The notes under the pieces were generated by a model. The model did no database searches. It saw nothing but the letters and a program-made list of their open reading frames with translations, and had not been told where the DNA came from. Source: Artemisia argyi (lineage: Eukaryota; Streptophyta; Magnoliopsida; Asterales; Asteraceae). Taken from it: a stretch of DNA of 64,000 nt. Within the stretch, counting starts at the first letter, position 1; each line of letters opens with the position of its first letter. The stretch is from assembly GCA_030686995.1 (NCBI GenBank), contig CM060687.1:164075323-164139322 (forward strand), given 5' to 3'. Shown here one piece after another: positions 12,124 through 22,315 of this stretch. A program made the position numbers and the translations under genes.

Positions 12124-13897
12124 GAAATATTCAAAAGTCAAGCGATTAACACCTTGTTAAAAACATTAGACGCACTTTCATTTCTTTTTCCTCCATGCAT
12201 TTAATATACATTCTTATATATATATATATATGACCACATCTAAGCCTCAATGACATGAACAAATTTAATTGATACCAATGGACATATTTTCCCAGAAAAT
12301 CGAAAGATCCGAGCTTAAGGAAGGAGACCATATATATACATGGAGGAAACATTATATAGTCACCACAGTTAGTTAACTCATTAACTAGTACGTAATTAGA
12401 TTTGTGTTTCTGTATTTGTTTGGTAGCTAACTTGTAAGAAACATGTACAGGCATCTTCGTCGGGGAAGGCAAAGTTATCCATTTTGTGAACGATAAAAGA
12501 GAGGATGAGGGTTCTCACTTTTTAGCACCCTTTAAGATATTATCGAGTGGTACTGATCATAAGAAAAAAGGCCCTTGTTCCATGTCCTATTGTGGGCTGG
12601 AGAATGTAGCTGGAAGTGGTGTAAAGGTGTCTTGCATAGACTGCTTCCTAAAAAGAGGGTCACTATACTTCTTCAAATACCAAGCAAGTCGCGAATTTCT
12701 TCTTGCAAAGACTGTTGGTGGAACATGCGCACCATGGCGGAATCTGATCCACCAGAAGAAGTGATGCATAGGACTGTATTTGTACGAAAATGGGTATGGA
12801 AAGTATGATTTAATGAATGATAATTGTGAAGATTTTGCGCTTTATTGCAAAACTGGTCTTTGGAGCACTTATAAAAGGAGCCAGGGAAGGAGCAGCCAAG
12901 CAAATATGGTTCGCCCAACAAGGCAGGCGAAAAAAAGATAAAGATTTGGTAGAGCGAATAATGCAAATTGCAACATCTATTCCAAGATCATTCACAAAGA
13001 AGGAGAATAGAGACTTGGGTTATCGTAAAGATGTCGCGAAGGTGCCTGTAGAGGAGTTATCGTCCTTTCGTCGTTCTCCAAAATAGTAATCATATATATA
13101 ACATTTACTAAAGTAAATCTACCGTAGATGAACAAAAAATTGCTTTGGTAAATGTCAAAAATAATAGGCCCTTCAGTGTAGTTACATTTATGACACAATC
13201 CTTAACAACTTGTAAAATTTCTACTTGTCATTAAGTGTGATTCAAGAAACAGTCCTAGTGTGAACACTTAGCTCTTTATGCATCGAAATATTACGCAAAT
13301 AGTCCCTTTAGTTACTTATCAATTTCAGCAACGGTCCCTAAATTAATATTAAGTATTGCTTATGCTACAAAATATTACATAGTTAGTCCATGTCAGTGAC
13401 TTCACTTTACAAAGGACCTCTGTAATTTCAAGATTTAATAAAAAAATATCATATTTGCTAAAGATGTTACCAAGTAATTATTTATATATTAATTGAAACT
13501 AAAAAAACCGAATATTTATTATTGCTTAATTTTGTATCCAGCTGCAACGTGCGGGTAAATTCAATTAGTTCTTACTTAAAAAGGAAGTATGTTCCATGTA
13601 AAACTTTCACACGTTAATTATTTTATATGTCTATAAAGACTATGAATTAGTGCTTCCATTATATGTTCCATGTAAGCTCCACAAGCTTTTGCCCATAAAT
13701 GTAATTGTTTGGGAGATCATGAATTGAGTGTATGGGATTCCAATGATGGATTGATCGTATGTGATCGCTTTGAGCTTCAGAAAATTGATTTTATGCAATA
13801 ATGATCTAATGCTGTTTAACTCCGAATGGTGTATATTGATTGAGGGTCTCCTACGGTCCTACGTTATCCCGGCTTAACATGGACTACTACCATACAA
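12124..13897 (+). repeat. Segmental duplication, copy A (partner 20594-22583)
   Basis: From 'gaaatattcaaaagtcaagc' to 'ctaccatacaa' this segment matches 20594-22583 nearly base for base in the gene and recognisably in the 3' flank. It carries LRAT-like pseudogene 1. Copy A lacks the 283-bp Helitron present in the partner: the empty site reads gtcta/taaagac at 13633/13634. Confidence 0.85.
12278..13086 (+). pseudogene. LRAT-domain (LEAD-SENSITIVE1-like) pseudogene 1
   Basis: A broken copy of the gene at 20738-21549. Exon 1 (ATG 12278 to about 12367) is 90 nt instead of 91 because one A is missing in the run before tatatag, so the frame is lost before the intron. Exon 2 starts at 12451 after acatgtacag. 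Further lesions are +2 nt near 12726 (tgcgcaccatgg), -2 nt near 12775, and an extra A in the A-run near 12934. Conserved blocks are still readable in pieces: [23 protein letters not shown], the catalytic-type [14 protein letters not shown] (about 12825-12866) and [12 protein letters not shown]. High similarity to the intact copy shows recent duplication and decay. Expression as RNA is possible, but a full protein is not. Confidence 0.85.
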
Positions 13898-13979
13898 CAT
13901 TCTAGGAATTCCGTAGGTGATTTCCTTTGAAAAATTTCCCATGAAAATTTCGTGGGTGTTGCGTCTTTTTCTTGTAGTG
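13898..13979. mobile_element. CACTA-type element end (fragment)
   Basis: The segment ends in gtctttttcttgtagtg at 13979. Its reverse complement is CACTACAAGAAAAAGAC, the classic CACTA terminal repeat. No matching left end is found nearby, so only a terminal fragment is supported. Confidence 0.5.
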
Positions 13980-14103
13980 AACCCCTTGTTCAAAATATTA
14001 AAGGGACTTTTCATTTCTTTTTCCTCCATGTAATTAATTCTTATATATGAGTATATGACCACATCTAAGCCTCAGTGTACGTGAACAAATTTAGCTGATA
14101 ACA

Positions 14104-14927
14104 ATGGACCTATTTTCATAGAAAATCGAGAGATCCGAGCTTAATGAAGGAGACCATATAATACTTGGAGGAAACAAGTATATATATAGTCACCACGGTT
14201 AGTTCACTCTTAACTAGTAGTACTTCGTAAGTGTTTGTCTTTATTCACTCTTAACTAGTAGTACTTCGTAATTAAAATTAGTTTGTTTGAGACACATGCA
14301 GGCATTTTTATAGGAGAAGGCAAAGTTATTAATTTTGTGAACACAAAACGTGGAAGTCTTCGTTTTTCAATAGGGAGCTCAAGTGCTGTGGGCGATAAAA
14401 AGCTAAATATTCCTTGCCTGAACGCTAAATATTGTGGGTTGGAGAAAGTAACTGGAAGTGGAGTAAGGGTGTCTTGTATTGACTGCTTCATCAAAAATGG
14501 GTTTCTATACCGATTTAAATACCAAGCAAGTCGCGAATTCCTTCTTGCCAAAGTTAGAGGCGGAACATGCACCACTGCAAGATCAGATCCACCGGAAGAA
14601 GTGATACACAGGGCTAATTATCTGTACGAAAATGGGTATGAAGAGTATGATTTGATGAATAATAACTGTGAAGATTTTGCACTTTACTGTAAGACTGGTC
14701 TATGGAGCAATAATAAAAATTACCAAGGGAGGAGCAGTCAAGCAAACATGGTTCGTCAAACAGGTTCGACTGACGTACAAGATGGAATTGATGAGATTAT
14801 TCAGCGGTTATTAACGGCTATTCCACGATCTTTTTCAAAGAGAGAGAATAAAGATTTGGGCATTCGTGACGATGTTGAGAAGGTTCCTGTAGAAAAATTG
14901 TCGTCCTATTGTCGCTCTTTGAAGTAA
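14104..14927 (+). pseudogene. LRAT-domain (LEAD-SENSITIVE1-like) gene copy 2, premature stop
   Basis: Exon 1 is 14104-14197 and exon 2 is 14302-14927, with donor cacg/gttagt and acceptor catgcag/gc. Spliced length is 720 nt (239 codons plus stop), in frame throughout. Codon 6 of exon 1 is TAG (14119-14121), where the intact copy has CAG. A -1/+4 indel pair in exon 1 changes the usual IYTWRKQ block to IILGGNK. The LRAT catalytic Cys box NCEDFALYC is kept, but the second His of the His-His-Cys triad, in VIHF of copy 3, is Asn (VINF). Known of the family: LRAT-fold (NlpC/P60-like) plant proteins of the LEAD-SENSITIVE1 type. Inference: inactive or decaying. Translation from an internal start cannot be excluded because exon 2 is a clean 214-codon frame. 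Confidence 0.8.
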
Positions 14928-16639
14928 GTATGGGTTAAATATAAGTCATTACACCAAATACGAAAATTCTAAGGGTGCGTTTGGTTCGCAGTATGTTTTG
15001 AAAGAAATTGTAATATGTTAAAGGAATTATAATTTGAATGAATTGTAATTCAAATAGTTGAAATGTGTTGTAATTGTAATGTGTTGGAATTGTAATTGAT
15101 GTATTCTGTCACTTTGTTTGGTTGGATCTCAACGTAATTGTAATTCAAAAAATATTATAAAAAAAAAACTTAATAACAATAATATGTTGATGTATTCTGT
15201 CACTTTGTTTGGTTGGATTTCTCCATGTTTGCATTTATATTATATATGTTGAGAATTTGAAACTTGAAAGTTTGTGTGAATCATATCAAGAGTGCATTAA
15301 TCAGCTCTTCCATGTGCGTAAAATGTAAAAATGTTTGTAAAATAAACGTGTTTTTTCTCTTGTGAGTTTAAATAGAATTAAGCCGAACATGTGTTTCCAT
15401 ATATTGCCACTTTATTTGTAGTAATCCATGTGACTTTAAGAGCATTTAGTGATGATTAAACCCTAATGAGCATTCATGCATGAAGAGTCAATTGCAAATA
15501 TAATATAATGGTCTACTACCTTAACTCGGCATCACATGGACCTCTCAGCCGTCACATTTGATATAACTAAATGTAGAGGACGAGTAAAAATGGGACCGTG
15601 CTTTGCAGCGGTTTCTAAGACTTTTAGTTTTCGTACTTTGTTTGTTAAGCTTCACAATATAGCAATCATTTAATATTCAAACATCTTACATAAATTTCTA
15701 AAGGCTAAAACATAAATACGCTACTTGACGTTTATTTTTAATAAATATTGAAAATGAAACTTAAGAAGTATTATGTATGAAACTTAAGAATTAAATGAAA
15801 AATGTATAAACTACCAATGTTGTATTATCTGATGTTGCTAAGCCCATGTAAAAACCTTTTGTTGAATTTCATAGTTAGAGAGAATTAAATCAATAGTTTC
15901 TTATTGTCATTATTTTGTGTTTCTTGTTCTTAAAACTTGAAGCTTTATTTTATGTTGCATTAGAAATTCGACAATTGAAAGATCAAACAACAATAAATGA
16001 AATAAAAATGGAAAAAAAAAATATACAGTAATAAAAACTAAAAATAAACCAAAAACCGAATCTAGGATAAACTGAAACCGAACGGATTTTAAAAAGCAAA
16101 AAACCAAAAATATTTTCGATTCGGTTTTGGTTTTAGCCAAACCAAACTATGCCCGCCCCTACTTTCATCACTGATTTTTTTTTCTTTGTTTATATTCGTT
16201 TTTTTCTTTTTCTCCGTATTTTGATCAAGTACACAGTATATATTACAGTACAAAGTTATGGATCATACTCTTTCTTTGGCTTTTTATTTCTATTATTTTG
16301 ATTAATTTCCTACCAAATTAAAATAGTTTAAGCAACATGTAACTAGTTCAAACTAAACATTGAATTTTAGAAAACTACTTGCTTTTGCATTGTGCTAAAG
16401 TTTAGTGTATGAAGACATTACGTGTATATGATGTTGGCTTTTTAATTGTAACAAAACGTTAAATTATTATTATTGTTGTTGTTATCGTTGTTGTCATTGT
16501 TGTTGTAAAAGTTCTAAATTTAAATAAGAGTTTAGACACAAGTTATGCTCACACTCTTTTCTGAATACAAAAACTCAATCTATAAAAGATAAAAGTGTCA
16601 ATCTTAACATTATTTGAGTGGCTAATAAAAATAGACTTA
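14928..16639. other. Non-coding spacer with MITE-like pieces
   Basis: No gene is supported. At 14970-15220 there is a MITE-like patch ('gtgcgtttggttcgcag') with two copies of 'gatgtattctgtcactttgt' (about 15098 and 15189). The stretch 16030-16160 ends in gcccgcccctac after nnaaccgaac-type words, resembling a hAT end. The 76-aa minus frame at 15910-16140 reads that repeat. Confidence 0.45.
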
Positions 16640-17761
16640 CTACTTGAAAGTGCCATGGACCAAAGAACCCCCTGGACTTCCATGTGAACCAGTGATAAAA
16701 TTAGAACTCCCTAAGCCACTGTAGGACCCTCCCCCATGCAAATCATTCATAGTAGTACCATGTTGTGGAACTTGAGGATAATTATAAGCAGGTGGAGAAT
16801 GAAAACCAGGAGGCGAAGCATAACAAGCAAGAGGTTGCGATCCAGTTGGTTGAACCCCACTGTTAACTCCATTATTAGTCCCCATCTTAGCCAAAAGGTG
16901 TTGAAGTGTACTTAATTCAGTAGGTGACAAGGTGTTGCCGGGTATGGAAGAAACATTAGGTTTAGAGGACGGATTACCGTGCATGCCGTTATGTAGAAAC
17001 TTACAATGGATACCAAATCGACAAGACCCTTGTGCAAACATGAAACATGGTTTGTAAACCTTTTCATTGGGGTTTATAGAACGCCTCGTATTAGTAGTGG
17101 AGTTAGCCATTAAAACCATAGGTGAGGAAGATGTAGAATCAACAATAGCATCTTGAGCACGAGTTTTTAAACGCATCTCTTCCGTGGTGAGCATAGAACG
17201 AACCATTTTAAGATCCGGGAAAACCTCGCGATGAGCAATGATTGTAGAGACACTATCATATTTTGTGGGCAGTCCTTCCAAAGCGAAGGTAACAATATCA
17301 TCGTTGCTAACAGGTGAGCCCAAACTAGATAATATAGTAGCCATATTCTCAATCTTCCGAAAGTAAGCATCAATACTTAGATCTCCAAGTTTTATAGTAC
17401 GTAGTTCGGCCTTCAAGGCAATAGAGCGAGAACGCTTATTGTCGTTAAAGATTGAAGCAAGCATATCCCATGCCTCCTTAGCCGTTTGAGGATCGTCGTT
17501 AACGAGAGGTTGTTGAAGTGTTGGAGACAAAGTGATAAAGATCCAAGAAAGGACAATGGTATCAATCTTTAACCATTCGGCATCGGGAGCACTAGAAGTT
17601 GCATCATCGGAAGACTTGCCTAGTAAGTGATCCAAGATGGAGTGGCCTTTACAAATATGTTTGAGAAAATAAGTCCAAGATGAGTAATTCATCTCTTCAA
17701 CATCCAACTTGACCGGAACAAGGGTGGGAATGTTATTGATAGTCATAAGCTTGTCGGACAA
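16640..17761 (-). CDS. gag: Ty1/copia gag with a CCCH zinc finger (no pol attached)
   Basis: A clean 373-codon frame. Residues about 20-200 are a UBN2-type copia gag domain ('NYSSWTYFLKHICKG', 'TAKEAWDMLASIF', 'LSIDAYFRKIENMATIL', 'ALEGLPTKYDSV'). Around residues 239-257 is CFMFAQGSCRFGIHCKFLH, spacing C-X7-C-X5-C-X3-H, which is a CCCH finger rather than the usual CCHC gag knuckle. A Gly/Ser/Pro-rich tail ends in GTFK-stop. Known: copia gag packages element RNA into particles. No protease, integrase or RT follows; the sequence after the stop is AT-rich spacer. The 5' leader, PBS and LTR lie to the right (17762-18347). It could be a truncated element or a retained solo gag; the intact frame makes either possible. 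Confidence 0.8.
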   Translation of the reverse strand: MSDKLMTINNIPTLVPVKLDVEEMNYSSWTYFLKHICKGHSILDHLLGKSSDDATSSAPDAEWLKIDTIVLSWIFITLSPTLQQPLVNDDPQTAKEAWDMLASIFNDNKRSRSIALKAELRTIKLGDLSIDAYFRKIENMATILSSLGSPVSNDDIVTFALEGLPTKYDSVSTIIAHREVFPDLKMVRSMLTTEEMRLKTRAQDAIVDSTSSSPMVLMANSTTNTRRSINPNEKVYKPCFMFAQGSCRFGIHCKFLHNGMHGNPSSKPNVSSIPGNTLSPTELSTLQHLLAKMGTNNGVNSGVQPTGSQPLACYASPPGFHSPPAYNYPQVPQHGTTMNDLHGGGSYSGLGSSNFITGSHGSPGGSLVHGTFK

Positions 17762-18204
17762 GAGAATAGCTGGTGGGGGGGGGATTGTTTCCTGACATAA
17801 TGAAACAGTAGCGTGGTTAGGGTTTGGTTGAATGAAACAGTAGGTACTGTTAGGGTTTTAGTGGAATAGTAATTGCAATGAAATAGTAGGTTTGGATAGT
17901 AGTGAAAGTGGGAGATTAGGGCACGTAGGTACTTGTAGGTATATAGTTGAAGAGTAATGCTGGAACAGTAGGTAGTAAGACAGAAAAACAAAAGCAAAGC
18001 AAGTAAGCTTTGACTGGCAATCACATCTACCAACGATCAAAGCAAACACAAACGTCCACTGGTAATCAAACAATACCAACGGTGGACAAAAAGCCTGTCA
18101 ACTGGTAATCAAAGTAATACCAACGGTTGACAAAGAAACACACTCGAAAGTAAACAAGAAGCTGGAAAAAAAAATTAGGGTTGTTGTGAAGGATCGATTA
18201 GTTT
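17762..18204 (-). other. 5' leader of the copia gag element
   Basis: An untranslated leader between the primer binding site and the gag start. At 18010-18135 a roughly 50-bp unit, ctggtaatcaaa...taccaacgg, occurs about three times. The C-run/G-run gtggggggggg lies near 17771. Confidence 0.55.
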
Positions 18205-18347
18205 GGCTGTGATACCATGTAGGTTTATTGAATGAATCGTGTCTCTCATTAACCATGAAACGAGGTATATAAATACCCAATACAAGAATGTTCTAGACTC
18301 GGGCCTTAGCCCACACGAATACTACATGGACTCTTATACGACTAACA
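18205..18347 (-). repeat. 5' LTR and tRNA-Met-type primer binding site of the copia gag element
   Basis: Read on the minus strand, the LTR (18347 to 18219, 129 bp) starts TGTTAGTCGTATAAG and ends CCTACA. It contains a TATA-like tatttatatacc. Immediately after comes TGGTATCACAGCC (18218-18205), which fits initiator-tRNA-Met priming. No matching 3' LTR is found on the left, so the element is truncated after gag. Confidence 0.7.
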
Positions 18348-18384
18348 CCCCATACATAGAAAAAGTAAATGGTATGAACTTGTA

Positions 18385-19005
18385 TCATTTATCCTCACAT
18401 AAAATTATTATAACAAAATTAGTGAAAAGCCGAGATAGTATTTGAGCCCTCACTACTGTAGTTATGACAAAGTTAATCCTACTAACCATATGAACAATAA
18501 TATGTGCCCCAATATCTTGAGCCATAGAGAATTTTTGAATTCGCTTCAGTAAGGTCACCACATCCTTCTCAAGTTTCCCAAAATAGAACACAAAGGGGAG
18601 AAAACCATATACAATCACCGCACGAGCATGCACAAAATCAACCATACCTGTTTTCGTCAATGGTGATGACCCTATCAGATGCACACGTACATTAAGCCAT
18701 CCGTCCTAAGAGTAGAGCAACATTTCAGCTAAACGCAAGAGTTTGTCTCGTCCTCCACCAAGCCCGATACCAACTTATTTATGAGCTAAAATTGCCAACC
18801 GAACACAGATCTCCACAAGGTTATTGCGCACCATGTTACGCCGATGTTTAAATAATACTAGCACACGATACAATATAATCTTCATAAATATCCCTCGTAA
18901 AGACCTTGGAACACACTGAGCATGACATCGGAATGAGTCCCTTCCTCTATACAAAAGGAAAAAAAAAAAAAAAAAAAAAGTTGGTCCTAATTTCAAATGA
19001 TTCAT
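18385..19005 (-). pseudogene. Unrecognised degenerate coding remnant
   Basis: Two minus frames (18385-18684 and 18775-19005) look protein-like in composition, with blocks such as 'VHARAVIVYGFLPFVFYF' and 'VRNNLVEICVRLAILAHK'. They seem to continue one another across stops near 18690-18775. I cannot assign a family. An A-run at 18959-18979 encodes the poly-Phe at the start of the second frame, which argues for repeat-derived sequence. It may be an old element ORF. Confidence 0.3.
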
Positions 19006-19013
19006 TGCACACT

Positions 19014-19319
19014 CAAAACAAACCCAATGGCTAACAATGTGACGGTTAGGTCACTTTATATTATATAAAATAATTTTTTAAAAGTTTTAATAGCTTACCT
19101 TATAAACATCCCATTACTTTTATTTTATGCATAATTTCAAACTAATCTTACTATAATCTTCTCATCTCACATAGTGTCTAAACAAACTCTCAAAACCAAA
19201 ATACTAAAATCCCGACGCAAACAAAATGTTACAAACTTTCCAACACCTGATCATAATTTTTGTTTGACCGGTCACTCACCACCCATTAAATAGTTTCGTA
19301 TACCAATCACAACCACCAC
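19014..19319. other. AT-rich spacer
   Basis: Nothing recognisable apart from Asn/Gln-coding CAA-rich sequence near its end, which leads into the next remnant. Confidence 0.4.
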
Positions 19320-19815
19320 AACAACAATATTTTTAGCAAAACAATCTATTCCAACCTCTGTTCAACCAAACGATGTAGCAATTATAATAACAATCTCAAA
19401 TGTATCGACCCCAAATGTTACAAGATTCGCCACCACCGTTTAACCAATTGATGGACGAAGCTCAAATTCTCAATGATATTCTTCGTTTAACTATTTTAAT
19501 CTTGATGAAGATATGAATCCGTATTTTGGTAGTCAAGATATTCTACAGCTCAAGCTTTAGCTGGTCCATTCTTACCCGTTAAAGACGACAAATGAAATTG
19601 GAAGAACAGACGCGTAAGCAACAAATGGAATTGGAACAACATAAGACTGCACAAAAACAAGAATAACTTGAGTTGCAATGTCAAATATTTTAATTTCAGC
19701 ATGAAAAGAAAATGGACAAAAACCTCATGTTATATCATTCTTTCGATGCATTTGATTGGACTACAACTAAAGAAAAAGTTGGATATAAAGCGAAAAATAA
19801 AGGAAAAATATAAGA
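19320..19815 (+). pseudogene. Remnant of a Gln-rich Myb/SANT-like transposon ORF
   Basis: Broken plus frames give Gln/Asn/Pro-rich text, then 'KMDKNLMLYHSFDAFDWTTTKEK'-like text with a basic end. The order (Q-rich, charged coiled region, short acidic end) resembles the ORF1/Myb-like protein of plant PIF/Harbinger elements that is often mis-annotated as glutathione S-transferase T3-like. Several stops interrupt it. The assignment is by resemblance only. Confidence 0.35.
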
Positions 19816-19830
19816 GTTTTTTAGAGTTAA

Positions 19831-20102
19831 TTGCATAAACCGTCCCTGAACTTTTGCCAAAATGCACGTTTCGTCCCAACCATTTTGAAAGTGCAAAAAT
19901 AATCACTTTGGGAAACCTTTGAGCAAATTTTCGTCCCTAGTTAGGACGAAACGTGCAATTTGGCACTTTTAAAACATGCAATTTTTGTCCCAACCAGGGA
20001 TGAAAATTTGCTCAAAGGTTTCCTATAAGGACGATTTTTACACTTTCAAAATGGTTGGTATGAAACATGCAATTTGGCAAAATTCATGGACAATTTATGC
20101 AA
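19831..20102. mobile_element. 272-bp foldback MITE with TAA target duplication
   Basis: The left half (ttgcataaaccgtccctgaa...) is the inverse of the right half (...ttcatggacaatttatgcaa) along nearly its whole length, including the shared internal words 'gaaacctttgagcaaatttt' and its complement. TAA flanks both ends (19828-19830 and 20103-20105), consistent with a PIF/Harbinger Tourist-type 3-bp TSD. Confidence 0.7.
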
Positions 20103-20241
20103 TAATATAATTTAGACTATTAATTCAAGTTTTAAGTTTTATTTTAATGTTTTTGACTTAATTTGAATTATGAATATAATGTTTTAATTCTTAATATAAT
20201 TTTAATTTTAATGTTTAAAAAAAATGAAAAAAAATGTGATC

Positions 20242-20470
20242 AAGGTCACCATTATGACCAATTAGTCATGAAGATGATTGTAGAGTGAGAAAGCTGAGTT
20301 GACAGTGATGTCCGCGGCCTCCGTATTCACCCTTACAGGTAGCCTAACACATCAATAAGGTCACCACTACGACCGGTTAGTCATGAAGATGATTGTAGAA
20401 GGAGAAAGCTAAGTTGGCAGGGATGACCGCGGCCTCACCATCACAGAGGTAGCCTAACACATCAATAACA
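20242..20470. repeat. 115-bp direct tandem duplication
   Basis: Two adjacent units begin aaggtcacca at 20242 and 20357. Both contain gtcatgaagatgattgtaga, ccgcggcctc and gtagcctaacacatcaata. No coding role is seen. Confidence 0.8.
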
Positions 20471-20684
20471 ACAAAAATAATCAAATATGTGAAGAAGCTA
20501 AATTTGCTTTTATTAGTTTAGGAGGTTTGACTCCGTCTACGTACACCTCTCATTGGTAAAATTGACTTAGGAATGATTCTTAAACAAAAGGTTGAAATAT
20601 TCAAAAGTCAAGCGATTAACACCTTGTTAAAAACATTAGAAGCACTTTCATTTCTTTTTCCTCCATGCATTTAATATGCATTCT

Positions 20685-20692
20685 TATATATG
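20685..20692 (+). promoter_or_regulatory. TATA box of LRAT gene copy 3
   Basis: TATATATG lies 46 bp upstream of the start codon. The same position in copy 1 is a longer (TA)n tract. The predicted 5' UTR is short, about 15-25 nt. Confidence 0.45.
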
Positions 20693-20737
20693 ACCACATC
20701 TAAGCCTGAATGACATGAACAAATTTAATTGATACCA

Positions 20738-21549
20738 ATGGACATATTTTCCCAGAAAATCGAAAGATCCGAGCTTAAGGAAGGAGACCATATATATACT
20801 TGGAGGAAACAATTATATAGTCACCACGGTTAGTTAACTCATTAACTAGTACGTAATTTGATTTGTGTTTATGCATTTGTTTGGAAGCTAACTTATAACA
20901 AACATGTACAGGCATCTTCGTCGGGGAAGGCAAAGTTATCCATTTTGTGAACGATAAAAGAGAGGATGAGGGTTCTCACTTTTTAGCACCCTTTAAGATA
21001 TTATCGAGTGGTACTGATCATAAGAAAAAGGGCCCTTGTTCCATGTCCTATTGTGGGCTAGAGAAAGTAGCCGGAAGTGGTGTAAAGGTATCTTGCATTG
21101 ACTGCTTCCTAAAACAGGGGTCACTATACCTATTCAAATACCAAGCAAGTCGTGAGTTTCTTTTGGCAAAGACCGTTGGTGGAACATGCACTATGGCGGA
21201 ATCTGATCCACCAGAAGAAGTGATGCATAGGACTATGTATTTGTACGAAAATGGGTATGGAAAGTATGATTTAATGAATGATAATTGTGAAGATTTTGCG
21301 CTTTATTGCAAAACTGGTCTTTGGAGCACTGATAAAGGGAGTCAGGGAAGGAGTAGCCAAGCGAATATGTTTCGCCCAACAAGGCATGCGAAAAAAGATA
21401 GAGATTTGGTAGAGCGTATAACGCAAATTGCAACATCTATTCCAAGATCCTTCTCAAAGAGGGAGAATAAAGACTTGGGTCATCGTACTGATGTCGTGAA
21501 GGTGCCTGTAGAGGAGCTATCGTCCTTTCGTCGTTCTCTAAACCAGTAA
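20738..21549 (+). CDS. LRAT-domain protein, LEAD-SENSITIVE1-like (intact, two exons)
   Basis: Exon 1 is 20738-20828, intron 20829-20911 (cacg/gttagt ... tacag/gc) and exon 2 20912-21549. CDS is 729 nt, 242 aa. The start is the first ATG after the TATA box and gives [20 protein letters not shown], like the plant family N-terminus. The LRAT (NlpC/P60-fold) domain spans about residues 14-160: the first triad His in YSHHGIFVG (about 27-35), the second in KVIHF (about 39-43), and the catalytic-type Cys in NCEDFALYC (about 151-159), with the family block [12 protein letters not shown] between. Known: this group includes Arabidopsis LEAD-SENSITIVE1; the biochemical activity in plants is not well defined. 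The C-terminus keeps [13 protein letters not shown], but the hydrophobic stretch usually before it is replaced by a basic, charged segment ([16 protein letters not shown]). It is the only intact one of three copies here. Confidence 0.88.
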
Positions 21550-22032
21550 TTACTAAAGTAAATCGACGGTAAATTGCCGTCAATTTAGTTACATTTCAAA
21601 ACAGTCTTTAACTGCTTGCAAAATTTGTCTCTGTCTTTAAATGTATGTGATCGCAGAAACAGTTCATATGTTAAATATTTAACTATTTGTGTAACAAGGA
21701 ATTACACAGATAGTCCCTTCAGTTATCTATCAATTTCCATAACGGTCCCTGAATTAGCTTTATGTATTGCTTATGCTACAAAATATTACATAGTTTGTCC
21801 ATGTCAGTTACTTCACTCACAAAGGTAATTTCAAGCTTTTATAAAAAAAGATTTATATTTGTTAAAGATGATAACATGTAATTATTGTTGCAAAAGAAAC
21901 CGAATACTTATTGTTGCTTAATTTTTCATCCTGCTACAATGCGTGGATATATCCAACTCGTTCTTACTTAAAAAGAAATATGTTCCATGTAAGCTCAACA
22001 AGCTTTCACACGTTAATTATCTTATATGTCTA
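21550..22032. other. 3' flank of LRAT gene copy 3
   Basis: No gene. The sequence remains alignable to 13087-13633 of duplication copy A, with scattered indels. The stop of the gene is followed by AT-rich 3' UTR-like sequence. No clear polyadenylation signal was selected. Confidence 0.5.
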
Positions 22033-22315
22033 CTAGAATGGTACCCGCGCGCAATGCGGCAGTGGGTACCGTGTGATTATATTTTTCGTTATTTGGTTAC
22101 ACGTTTAGTTGTTTTCATGTTTTATAAGTAGAGATATTAGAGATGGTTAAACCAAATAATTTTAGTTTGAACAACAAACCGCTTCCTAACAACTTGCTTC
22201 CTAACAAATTAATTTTGAAATCTTTTTATAATAAGTAAGAAAAAAGTTTGAATTTTAAGTGTTTCTAATTATAAAATAGTCCCAAATGCATTATAATGTA
22301 GTATTGTAGTATAGA
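22033..22315 (-). mobile_element. 283-bp non-autonomous Helitron
   Basis: Read on the minus strand it starts TCTATACTACAATACTACAT (22315 down) and ends with a GGTACCC...GGGTACC hairpin followed by attCTAG (22033). It sits between A and T: tcta before it, taaag after it. The paralogous segment at 13633/13634 has the uninterrupted gtctataaagac, a natural empty site. These are the TC..CTRR ends, 3' hairpin and A/T insertion expected of Helitrons. Confidence 0.9.
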
